Positions 1 to 5,633 of a DNA stretch of 5,633 nucleotides are shown piece by piece; positions within the stretch are counted from its first letter, which is position 1, and each line of letters begins with the position of its first letter. Made by a program: the position numbers and the translations under genes. Under the pieces are notes generated by a model that searched no databases, had not been told where the DNA came from, and saw only the letters and a program-made list of their open reading frames with translations. Origin of the DNA: Alphaproteobacteria bacterium (GTDB lineage Bacteria; Pseudomonadota; Alphaproteobacteria; UBA828); assembly GCA_029937205.1 (NCBI GenBank), contig JAPYQV010000208.1, positions 1 through 5,633 of the forward strand, given 5' to 3'.

Positions 1-2
1 CC

Positions 3-32
3 CATATACGGTATGGCGCGGGTGACGGTCAA
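3..32 (-). promoter_or_regulatory. Candidate left-facing sigma70-type promoter
   Basis: Read on the minus strand, TTGACC (32-27, 5 of 6 to the -35 consensus) is followed after 18 nt by TATATG (8-3, 4 of 6 to the -10 consensus). It would drive a divergent gene starting beyond the left edge, which cannot be seen. This is inference from motif matches only. Such matches arise often by chance, and the spacing is slightly long. Confidence 0.22.
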
Positions 33-64
33 CCGAACCGCCTCGCCAGCCTCTCGACATGACG

Positions 65-94
65 TTGTCAAGCGCCTCGACCCGGATATATGAT
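65..94 (+). promoter_or_regulatory. Candidate sigma70-type promoter for the PCMT-tolC operon
   Basis: TTGTCA (65-70) matches the -35 consensus at 5 of 6 positions. TATGAT (89-94) matches the -10 consensus at 5 of 6, with an 18-nt spacer. Transcription would start near 101, giving a leader of about 77 nt before the start codon at 178. It is the best promoter-like pair in the window and lies in the only gap upstream of the first two genes, so it is the likely promoter of the coupled methyltransferase and tolC pair. There is no experimental support. Confidence 0.45.
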
Positions 95-110
95 GCGCCC
101 GTCTTAGACT

Positions 111-127
111 CAAGAAGCCGCTTCTTG
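111..127. repeat. Perfect 17-nt inverted repeat in the predicted leader
   Basis: CAAGAAGC and GCTTCTTG flank a single central C, giving two perfect 8-nt arms. As RNA it would fold as a 7-bp stem with a CCG triloop. It lies about 10 nt downstream of the predicted transcription start and about 50 nt before the start codon. It could be an operator for a dimeric repressor, a leader hairpin affecting RNA stability, or the remains of a terminator for a gene to the left. No U-tract follows it, which argues against a classical terminator. The symmetry is seen directly; the function is unknown. Confidence 0.5.
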
Positions 128-177
128 TGCGCCATCGCTGCGCGTGGCGGCACGGATATAGCGCGGATTTAGATTGA

Positions 178-837
178 ATGATGGATTATGCTGCCGTTCG
201 GCACAATATGGTGGAAAGCCAATTGCGCACCAACAAGGTGACGAATTGGCGCCTTATCGATGCCATGGACGATGTACCGCGCGAGCGTTTTGTGCCCAAG
301 CAGTTCTCCAGCGTTGCCTATGTGGATGAGGATCTGTTGGTTGCGCCGGGGCGCTATTTGATGGAACCGCTGGTGCTTGCCCGTCTATTGCAGGCAGCAA
401 CCGTGACGGAAGAGGATGTCGCCTTGGATATCGGTTGCGCGACAGGCTATTCGTCCGCGGTCCTTGGCCGGCTTGCCGGGACTGTGGTCGGCCTCGAAGC
501 GGACAGCACCCTTGCCGATGCGGCCAGCCAAACCTTGAGCGATATTGGTGCCGATAATGTCATCGTGGTCTCGGGTAATTTGGCGGAGGGTTATTCTCGC
601 CAGGGTCCTTATGACGTCATCCTGTTCAGCGGTGGCATTCCCCATGTGCCGCCCGTGGTGATGGACCAATTGGCCGAAGGCGGGCGCATGGTTGCCGTGC
701 TGCGTGGTCCCGGCGAGGCGATCGGCCGGGCGACTCTTTGGGTCAAGTTGCGCGGCGAACTTTCTCACCGGGTGGTATGCGATGCTTCGGTTCCTTCTTT
801 GCCCGGCATCCGGACCGAGACGGCATTTCAGTTTTGA
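178..837 (+). CDS. PCMT-family (protein-L-isoaspartate O-methyltransferase-like) SAM-dependent methyltransferase
   Basis: A 219-residue, probably cytoplasmic Rossmann-fold methyltransferase of the Pcm family. Family members methylate isoaspartyl residues in damaged proteins using S-adenosylmethionine. The N-terminal RHNMVESQL (8-16) and VPRERFVP (33-40) are family signatures. SAM-binding motif I is ALDIGCATGY (82-91), E107 is the likely ribose-binding acid, and YDVILFSGGIPHVPP (145-159) with the EGGRMVAVL stretch after it forms the post-motif strand and loop. The substrate loop is atypical: where classical Pcm has GQTISQP, this protein has GRYLMEP (58-64), so Met replaces the usual Ser. Also GNL (133-135) replaces the usual GDG. 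True isoaspartyl repair activity is therefore uncertain. An in-frame TGA directly before 178 fixes the start at 178 or 181; there is no strong Shine-Dalgarno, only a weak CGGA near 164-167. The stop codon overlaps the next start by one base. Confidence 0.9.
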   Translation: MMDYAAVRHNMVESQLRTNKVTNWRLIDAMDDVPRERFVPKQFSSVAYVDEDLLVAPGRYLMEPLVLARLLQAATVTEEDVALDIGCATGYSSAVLGRLAGTVVGLEADSTLADAASQTLSDIGADNVIVVSGNLAEGYSRQGPYDVILFSGGIPHVPPVVMDQLAEGGRMVAVLRGPGEAIGRATLWVKLRGELSHRVVCDASVPSLPGIRTETAFQF

Positions 838-2228
838 TGAACCGGGCCGAGCGGCGTACGATTTTCGGCGCGGCCACAGGCCTTGCTGTCGGATTCGCCA
901 TGACATTGGCAAGTTCCGCTGCGTTCGCCGAAAGTCTCGACGAGGCGTTAATCAGCGCCTACCAGAACAATCCCACCCTGCTGGCCGAGCGGGCGGAACT
1001 CCGCGCCACCGATGAGGGCGTGGCAAGCGCGCAATCCGGTTGGCGTCCGACGGTGCAAATCGATGGCGATTTTGGGTTCTCGGAAACCGAGACGACGACC
1101 GTTACCGGTGGCTTCACCACGAAAACCGAAAGCTCTCTTAGGCCGCGCTCATTTTCCCTGAGCGTTACCGAACCGCTTTACCGCGGTGGCCGCACCAGCG
1201 CGGAAACGCGCTCGGCCAAGAATTTGGTCGACGCTGGGCGCGCCGCCTTGGCACAGACTGAGCAGGGCGTCCTGCTTGATGCCGTTACCGCCTACATGGA
1301 TGTGTTGCGTACCCAGTCCGTGGTCGAACTCAACCGTCATAATGAGCGTGTCGTGGCGCGCCAGCATCAGGCCGCGCGAGATCGCTTCGAAGTCGGTGAA
1401 GTAACACGTACCGATGTCGCCCAGGCCGAAGCGCGCGTGGCCCAGGCAAAAGCCGATCGTATTGGCGCCGAGGGCAACTTAATTTCCGCACGCGCCACCT
1501 ATCGTCAGATAATTGGTGATTTGCCGGGTCGGTTGGGTTGGCCGGCGTCGCTGGCCGGTGTGTCGTCAAGCGAGAGCGAAGCCCTACAGATCGCCAACGT
1601 TGCAAACCCTTCCATCATTGGTGCTGATTTCGCCGAACGGTCGGCGCGTGACGATATCGACATTGCGCTCTCCGATTTATTACCGCAAGTGTCACTGCGC
1701 GGCGGCTATGATCGGCAATATGATGTCTCTTCCGTGACCGAGCGGGCCGATTCACTCTCTCTCTCGGCGATTGTCACGGTCCCACTCTATCAGTCGGGTG
1801 CCGAGCATGCGTCGGTCCGACGCAGCAAACAAATCGCCAGCCAGCGCCGGCTCGAGTTTGAAGAAGCACGCCGCGCCGTATTGGAAGAAGTCACGCGCGC
1901 GTGGGAAGCATTGATAACCGCGCGCGCAAAGATTGCGGCCTTTGAATCTCAAGTGCGCGCCGCCGAATTGGCGCTTGAGGGCGTGGAGCAGGAGGTTCTT
2001 GTCGGCTTACGCACCACGCTCGACGTGCTTGATGCCGAGCAGGAATTGTTTACGGCCCGGGTAAATCTTGTCGGTGCAGAGCGTGACGCGGTTGTTTCGA
2101 GCTATTGGGTAAGATCAACCGTCGGCGAACTTACGGCTGAAGCGCTCGGATTGTCGGTTGTACGCTACGACGCCGATGCCCATTACCGTGCAGTCAGCGG
2201 CAAATGGTTTGGACTTTCGGCGGATTAG
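837..2228 (+). CDS. tolC: TolC-family outer-membrane efflux / type I secretion channel protein
   Basis: A 463-residue outer-membrane channel component. Family members form trimers whose beta-barrel sits in the outer membrane and whose alpha-helical tunnel crosses the periplasm to meet an inner-membrane ABC, RND or MFS pump. Residues 1-31 form a Sec signal peptide (basic start, hydrophobic core, SSAAFA with cleavage before E32). Two homologous halves are visible: EPLYRGG (112-118) pairs with VPLYQSG (315-321), and VGEVTRTDV (186-194) with VGLRTTLDV (389-397). Beta-barrel stretches lie near 73-115 and 283-318, with long heptad-rich helices between them. The start at 837 places the signal peptide at the N-terminus and shares its A with the upstream TGA, indicating translational coupling; an upstream in-frame TTG at 738 lies inside the methyltransferase gene and is unlikely. 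Without a pump gene nearby the cargo (protein, drug or polysaccharide) cannot be told. The tail RAVSGKWFGLSAD resembles alphaproteobacterial members. Confidence 0.93.
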   Translation: MNRAERRTIFGAATGLAVGFAMTLASSAAFAESLDEALISAYQNNPTLLAERAELRATDEGVASAQSGWRPTVQIDGDFGFSETETTTVTGGFTTKTESSLRPRSFSLSVTEPLYRGGRTSAETRSAKNLVDAGRAALAQTEQGVLLDAVTAYMDVLRTQSVVELNRHNERVVARQHQAARDRFEVGEVTRTDVAQAEARVAQAKADRIGAEGNLISARATYRQIIGDLPGRLGWPASLAGVSSSESEALQIANVANPSIIGADFAERSARDDIDIALSDLLPQVSLRGGYDRQYDVSSVTERADSLSLSAIVTVPLYQSGAEHASVRRSKQIASQRRLEFEEARRAVLEEVTRAWEALITARAKIAAFESQVRAAELALEGVEQEVLVGLRTTLDVLDAEQELFTARVNLVGAERDAVVSSYWVRSTVGELTAEALGLSVVRYDADAHYRAVSGKWFGLSAD

Positions 2229-2249
2229 CGTGCGAAAGGGTTGATGAAA

Positions 2250-2269
2250 TGCCGGCATAGGTGCTGGCA
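2250..2269 (+). terminator. Stem-loop after tolC, weak terminator candidate
   Basis: TGCCGGCA (2250-2257) pairs with TGCTGGCA (2262-2269) over 8 bp including one G-U pair, with a TAGG loop. It begins 22 nt after the tolC stop codon. No run of T follows, so it is not a classical intrinsic terminator. It may act as a partial terminator or as a 3'-end stabiliser of the PCMT-tolC message. Confidence 0.33.
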
Positions 2270-2281
2270 ATCTGATTCACC

Positions 2282-2309
2282 TTGCCGTAAAGTCCTCAAA
2301 TTACATGAT
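2282..2309 (+). promoter_or_regulatory. Weak candidate promoter for popZ
   Basis: TTGCCG (2282-2287, 4 of 6 to -35) and CATGAT (2304-2309, 4 of 6 to -10) are separated by 16 nt, between the stem-loop after tolC and the popZ start. The position suits an independent popZ promoter, with a leader of under 20 nt. The match is modest, and read-through from upstream is an equally good explanation. Confidence 0.27.
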
Positions 2310-2320
2310 TGTTTGACTTG

Positions 2321-2327
2321 AGACAGG
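2321..2327 (+). promoter_or_regulatory. Ribosome binding site of popZ
   Basis: AGACAGG ends 6 nt before the ATG at 2334, a good Shine-Dalgarno position. An in-frame TGA at 2319-2321 just upstream excludes any earlier start, so this site fixes the popZ start. Confidence 0.5.
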
Positions 2328-2333
2328 TATCAA

Positions 2334-2969
2334 ATGGCCGACGAAACGTCACAAGAAGAACCGTCTATGGAGGAGATTCTCGCCTCCATTCGCCGAATTA
2401 TTTCGGAGGACGGTGAGGAAGAGGGCGCTCCAGCGGCGGAAGCCGGTGCCGAAGCAGCGACGGAAGACGCTCCCGCAGCGAGCGCTGATGCGATCGAGGA
2501 GACGGCTGAGGCGCCGATGACTGACGCCGCGGGCGATGAAGTGCTTGAACTGACCGAGGAAGTTGATGCCCAGGGTAATGTTGTCAGCGATGAAATTGCC
2601 GAGACGCCTGCTCCCGAGCCCGAACCTGCCATTGATGCGGGCGAACCGGCGCGCGAAGTAATACCGGATTCAGCGCCGGCAACCATGGCCGACGCGACAG
2701 CGGACGAACCTGCTTCACCTCTGATGGAAACTGTCACGGAAGGTGCAGCCGCTGGCGCATTTGCAGCGCTCGCCACTCAGGTCGGGCCAGGTCAGGCGGA
2801 TCAGAATTCCCAGGAGGTGACGCCCGGTGGCCGCACGATTGAAGATCATGTTTTGGAGATGTTGCGGCCGATGCTGCGCGAATGGCTCGACAAGCATCTT
2901 CCGCAAATGGTGCAGCGACTCGTACAACGGGAAATTGATCGAATCATCCATCGTTCCGATCCGGTGTGA
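2334..2969 (+). CDS. popZ: PopZ / DUF2497 polar organising protein
   Basis: A 211-residue protein with the three-part plan of Caulobacter PopZ, which is somewhat shorter (about 177 residues). The N-terminal client-binding helix is nearly identical to the family signature: MEEILASIRRIISED (12-26). A long disordered linker rich in Ala, Glu, Asp and Pro follows (27 to about 135), with a conserved island EVLELT (69-74). Next come an Ala-rich short helix (GAAAGAFAAL, 137-146) and the C-terminal oligomerisation helices (about 167-207), containing RTIEDHV, MLRPMLREWLDKHLP and a final REIDRIIHR. In Caulobacter, PopZ self-assembles into a matrix at the cell poles, anchors the ParB-parS centromere and recruits cell-cycle regulators; the same role is inferred here. 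Between R21 and R167 there is only one basic residue, R107, so the linker is strongly acidic. The gene follows tolC after 105 nt and precedes valS by 94 nt. Identification is secure; the exact client set is unknown. Confidence 0.95.
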   Translation: MADETSQEEPSMEEILASIRRIISEDGEEEGAPAAEAGAEAATEDAPAASADAIEETAEAPMTDAAGDEVLELTEEVDAQGNVVSDEIAETPAPEPEPAIDAGEPAREVIPDSAPATMADATADEPASPLMETVTEGAAAGAFAALATQVGPGQADQNSQEVTPGGRTIEDHVLEMLRPMLREWLDKHLPQMVQRLVQREIDRIIHRSDPV

Positions 2970-2977
2970 ATCTAGGT

Positions 2978-2990
2978 CGGGCTTGGCCCG
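2978..2990 (+). other. Short GC-rich hairpin after popZ
   Basis: CGGGC (2978-2982) pairs with GCCCG (2986-2990) across a TTG loop, starting 9 nt after the popZ stop. The outer bases can extend the stem only through a bulge, and no T-run follows. It might slow transcription or protect the popZ 3' end, but as a terminator it is weak and read-through into valS is likely. Confidence 0.2.
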
Positions 2991-3049
2991 CGACATGCCG
3001 TGACGACCTCCCGTGAAGACCCTTGTAGCCCAACCACCCAAATAATTTT

Positions 3050-3056
3050 GAAAGAG
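3050..3056 (+). promoter_or_regulatory. Probable ribosome binding site of valS
   Basis: GAAAGAG is purine-rich, though not a perfect Shine-Dalgarno, and ends 7 nt before the ATG at 3064. It overlaps an in-frame TGA (3049-3051), which rules out any longer valS reading frame. Confidence 0.35.
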
Positions 3057-3063
3057 TTCGGCA

Positions 3064-5633
3064 ATGCTGGACAAGACTTATCTGCCTGCTGATATCGAAA
3101 GCAAAATTTACCGTGCCTGGGAAGAGGCGGGACGATTCGCTTGCGCGCCCGAATCGGGCGCCGAGCCCTACTGTGTGATGATGCCGCCACCCAATGTGAC
3201 GGGCAGCCTGCATATGGGCCACGCGCTCAATTCCACACTGCAGGATGTGCTCACCCGCTATCGCCGCAAATTGGGTCGCGATGCGCTTTGGCAACCTGGT
3301 ATGGATCATGCCGGCATCGCCACTCAAATGGTTGTCGAGCGCCAACTCGCTGAAGAAAACATTCACCGCCGCGATCTTGGCCGAGACGCCTTTGTCGAAC
3401 GGGTATGGCGCTGGAAAGGTGAATCGGGCGGCACGATCGCCAATCAATTACGCCGCCTCGGCGCTTCGCCCGATTGGTCGCGCGACCGCTTCACCATGGA
3501 TGAAGGGCTGTCACATGCCGTGCGCACCGTATTTGTGGCGCTGCATGAAGAGGGCCTCATTTACCGTGACAAGCGCCTCGTTAATTGGGATCCCAAATTC
3601 CATACCGCCATTTCCGACCTTGAAGTCGAGCCGCGCGAGAGCGACGGGCATCTCTGGCATTTTCGCTACCCCATTGAGGGCCGCGACGGCAAATTTATTA
3701 CCGTTGCAACGACGCGGCCTGAAACCATGCTCGGAGATACCGCCGTTGCTGTGCACCCCGAGGACGAGCGCTGGCAAAATCTCATTGGCGGTCATGCCGT
3801 ATTGCCGCTGGTCGGCCGCCGTTTGATCATTGTGGCAGACGAGTATGCCGATCCGGAGCAGGGCTCGGGTGCGGTCAAAATTACGCCGGCACATGATTTC
3901 AATGATTTCGAGGTTGGCCGCCGGCATGATCTCGAACTCATCAACATATTCGATGCCGATGCCAGCCTGAATGACAATGTGCCGGAGGCCTATCGCGGCC
4001 TCGACCGTTATGCCGCGCGCAAGAAAGTCGTTGCAGATATGGAAGCTCTCGGCCTGGTCGAGAAGATCGAACCGCATCGCCATGCACTTCCGTATGGCGA
4101 CCGTTCCGGTGTGGTGGTTGAACCCTGGCTAACCGATCAATGGTTCGCGGACGCTGCGACGCTGGCCGAACCGGCGATTGAGGCGGTCGAGACCGGGCGC
4201 ATCAAGTTCGTACCCAAGCAATGGGAAAACACCTATTTCGAATGGATGCGCAATATCCAGCCTTGGTGCATTTCGCGCCAGCTTTGGTGGGGCCACCGCA
4301 TTCCAGCTTGGTACGGCCCGGACCAGACGATCTTCGTCGCCATGGACGAAACGGCAGCGCATGAGAAGGCGGCGACGCATTACGGCGAAGCGGTGGAGCT
4401 GATACAAGATTCGGATGTGCTGGATACTTGGTTCTCTTCCGGCCTGTGGCCCTTTTCCACCCTCGGCTGGCCGGAAAAGACTGAAGCGCTCGACACTTAT
4501 TATCCCAATAACGATTTGATCACTGGGTTCGACATCATCTTTTTCTGGGTCGCGCGGATGATTATGCTCGGCATGCACTTCATGGATGATGTGCCGTTCA
4601 GCACAGTCTATATCCACGCCCTGGTACGCGATGAGCAGGGTCAGAAAATGTCCAAGAGCAAGGGCAACGTCATCGACCCACTGGAACTGATCGATAAATA
4701 CGGCGCCGACGCCATCCGATTTACCCTCGCTGCCATGGAAGCACAGGGCCGCGATATCAAATTGTCCGAGAGCCGCGTCGAAGGCTATCGCAATTTCGCC
4801 ACCAAACTGTGGAACGCAGCGCGCTTTTGCGAAGCCAATGGCTGTGCCCTTGACGCCGCGTTTGATCCCGCTGGCTGCACCGGCACGGTAAATCGTTGGA
4901 TCGTCGGCGAGACGGCGCGTGCTGCCACCGCCACCGCCAAAGCGCTTGAAGAATATCGTTTCAACGAGGCGTCCAATTCTGTCTACCAATTTGCCTGGGG
5001 TGTATTTTGCGATTGGTATTTGGAATTCTCGAAGCCGGTCCTAAATGGTCCCGATGGTGCGGATAAAAATGAAACACGCGCCACCACTGCCTGGGCTCTG
5101 GAGCAAATTCTCAGTCTGCTGCACCCCTTCATGCCGTTCGTCACCGAGGAATTGTGGAGCCGACTTGAAGATGACCGGCCAGTGCCGTTGATCACTGCAC
5201 CATGGCCGCAATTGGATGATCCGGCGCTGAGCTATGAAGATGCCTCGACCGAGATTGCCCGGGTGATCGCGCTTGTTTCTGGCGTGCGCGCGGCGCGGGC
5301 GGAAATGAATGTTCCGGCAGGGGCCAAAATTCCGCTTCTGTTGCGCGACGATGGAGGCATGCCAGATTGGGCCGAAAGCCAGCGCGAGCAGATCGTTCAA
5401 CTGGCGCGTCTCGAGAGCATGGCGGCGCTTGAGGGCGATCCGCCCAAGGGCTCGATACAGTTGGTCATCGATGGCGCATCGGTCGCATTGCCGCTTTCCG
5501 GCATCATTGATGTGGCGCAGGAGAGTGCCCGTCTTGAAAAAGAGCTCGCCCGCATTGCCCAGGAGATCGCTAAGATCGAGGCCAAATTGGGCAATGAAAA
5601 ATTTCTCGCCAAGGCGCCCGAACATGTCATTGC
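3064..5633 (+). CDS. valS: Valyl-tRNA synthetase, C-terminus cut by the window edge
   Basis: This class I aminoacyl-tRNA synthetase attaches valine to tRNA-Val in the cytoplasm and hydrolyses mischarged Thr-tRNA-Val. The frame is open for 856 codons and runs off the right edge; the last residues (KAPEHVI) suggest about 20-35 are missing. The HIGH-type motif is in PPPNVTGSLHMGH (41-53). The CP1 editing domain includes TTRPETMLGDTAV (216-228) and HDFNDFEVG (277-285). The catalytic core resumes with CISRQLWWGHRIPAW (402-416), DTWFSSGLWP (455-464) and the KMSKS loop (528-532). The anticodon-binding helical domain runs from about 574 (GYRNFATKLWN) past HPFMPFVTEELW (687-698). A C-terminal tRNA-binding coiled coil begins near 816. 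The projected length, about 880-890, is shorter than E. coli ValRS (951). The ATG at 3064 is fixed by a TGA five codons upstream and matches the usual N-terminus (LDKTYLPADIE). An A/T-rich patch before the start (3041-3048) contains AATAAT but no well-spaced -35, so transcription may come from popZ. No leader regulation is evident. Confidence 0.98.
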   Translation, partial: MLDKTYLPADIESKIYRAWEEAGRFACAPESGAEPYCVMMPPPNVTGSLHMGHALNSTLQDVLTRYRRKLGRDALWQPGMDHAGIATQMVVERQLAEENIHRRDLGRDAFVERVWRWKGESGGTIANQLRRLGASPDWSRDRFTMDEGLSHAVRTVFVALHEEGLIYRDKRLVNWDPKFHTAISDLEVEPRESDGHLWHFRYPIEGRDGKFITVATTRPETMLGDTAVAVHPEDERWQNLIGGHAVLPLVGRRLIIVADEYADPEQGSGAVKITPAHDFNDFEVGRRHDLELINIFDADASLNDNVPEAYRGLDRYAARKKVVADMEALGLVEKIEPHRHALPYGDRSGVVVEPWLTDQWFADAATLAEPAIEAVETGRIKFVPKQWENTYFEWMRNIQPWCISRQLWWGHRIPAWYGPDQTIFVAMDETAAHEKAATHYGEAVELIQDSDVLDTWFSSGLWPFSTLGWPEKTEALDTYYPNNDLITGFDIIFFWVARMIMLGMHFMDDVPFSTVYIHALVRDEQGQKMSKSKGNVIDPLELIDKYGADAIRFTLAAMEAQGRDIKLSESRVEGYRNFATKLWNAARFCEANGCALDAAFDPAGCTGTVNRWIVGETARAATATAKALEEYRFNEASNSVYQFAWGVFCDWYLEFSKPVLNGPDGADKNETRATTAWALEQILSLLHPFMPFVTEELWSRLEDDRPVPLITAPWPQLDDPALSYEDASTEIARVIALVSGVRAARAEMNVPAGAKIPLLLRDDGGMPDWAESQREQIVQLARLESMAALEGDPPKGSIQLVIDGASVALPLSGIIDVAQESARLEKELARIAQEIAKIEAKLGNEKFLAKAPEHVI

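Noticed and set aside
2..16. CCATA and TATGG inverted arms at the left edge
   Set aside because: The arms are only 5 nt, the centre is asymmetric, and the site is cut by the window edge; this is easily chance.
1..135. Minus-strand open frame starting MAHKKRLLESK at 135 and running off the left edge
   Set aside because: Only 45 codons are visible. There is no Shine-Dalgarno before the ATG and no recognisable family sequence, and the frame contains the palindrome and the candidate promoters. A + strand frame (1-93) is equally open and equally featureless, so neither is called.
738..836. Longer N-terminus for the TolC protein from an upstream TTG
   Set aside because: It would add 33 residues ahead of a clean signal peptide, and the region already codes for the methyltransferase in another frame. 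The ATG at 837 fits better.
2313..2318. TTGACT as a -35 box
   Set aside because: A -10 at normal spacing would fall at the popZ start codon or inside the gene, leaving no usable leader.
2330..2776. Minus-strand Ser/Ala-rich frame opposite popZ
   Set aside because: It is the complement of the Glu/Ala-rich linker codons and low in complexity. The + strand frame encodes an unmistakable PopZ.
107..2972. GANTC (CcrM methylation) sites in each of the three gaps: 107-111, 2274-2278, 2968-2972
   Set aside because: They looked notable at first, but GANTC also occurs repeatedly inside the genes (for example 732, 892, 1749, 1944, 2375, 2941), so the gaps are not clearly enriched.
3041..3046. AATAAT as the -10 of a valS promoter
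   Set aside because: The only reasonable -35 (TTGTAG, 3023-3028) is just 12 nt away, too close for sigma70.
4129..4989. 286-codon open frame on the minus strand inside valS
   Set aside because: It is antisense to highly conserved ValRS motifs (KMSKS, DTWFSSG), shows no recognisable domain, and is the kind of open frame expected opposite a GC-rich gene. The other antisense frames in valS are rejected for the same reason.

Overview
The window looks like a stretch of ordinary core chromosome from an alphaproteobacterium, moderately GC-rich, possibly of the Rhodospirillales or Caulobacter type. The strongest pointer is a full-length PopZ (DUF2497) polar-organising protein, a family typical of Alphaproteobacteria. 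A divergent alphaproteobacterial-style PCMT and a TolC-family outer-membrane protein support this. All four genes lie on the + strand. No RNA gene, mobile element, CRISPR array or recent insertion is visible.

Layout. Positions 1-177 are non-coding and probably lie between divergent genes: a weak candidate promoter points left (3-32) and a better one points right (65-94). A perfect 17-nt inverted repeat (111-127) sits in the predicted leader of the right-hand transcript. Next come a PCMT-family methyltransferase (178-837) and a TolC-family gene (837-2228); the last base of the first stop codon is the first base of the second start codon. A short gap (2229-2333) holds a stem-loop with no U-tract, a weak promoter and a good ribosome binding site. 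It leads to popZ (2334-2969). After another short gap (2970-3063), valS (3064 to past the right edge) encodes valyl-tRNA synthetase and lacks only its C-terminal tail.

How the genes relate. PCMT and TolC are translationally coupled and almost certainly co-transcribed. PopZ and ValRS have housekeeping roles: organisation of the cell pole and chromosome, and charging of tRNA-Val. They are likely read partly from their own signals and partly by read-through. From memory, the Caulobacter TolC homologue RsaFa is also encoded next to popZ, so this order is probably an old conserved neighbourhood and not a new system. I found no convincing undescribed system. The points most worth a second look are the methyltransferase, which lacks the usual PCMT Ser-containing loop and is coupled to an export channel, and the perfect palindrome in its leader.
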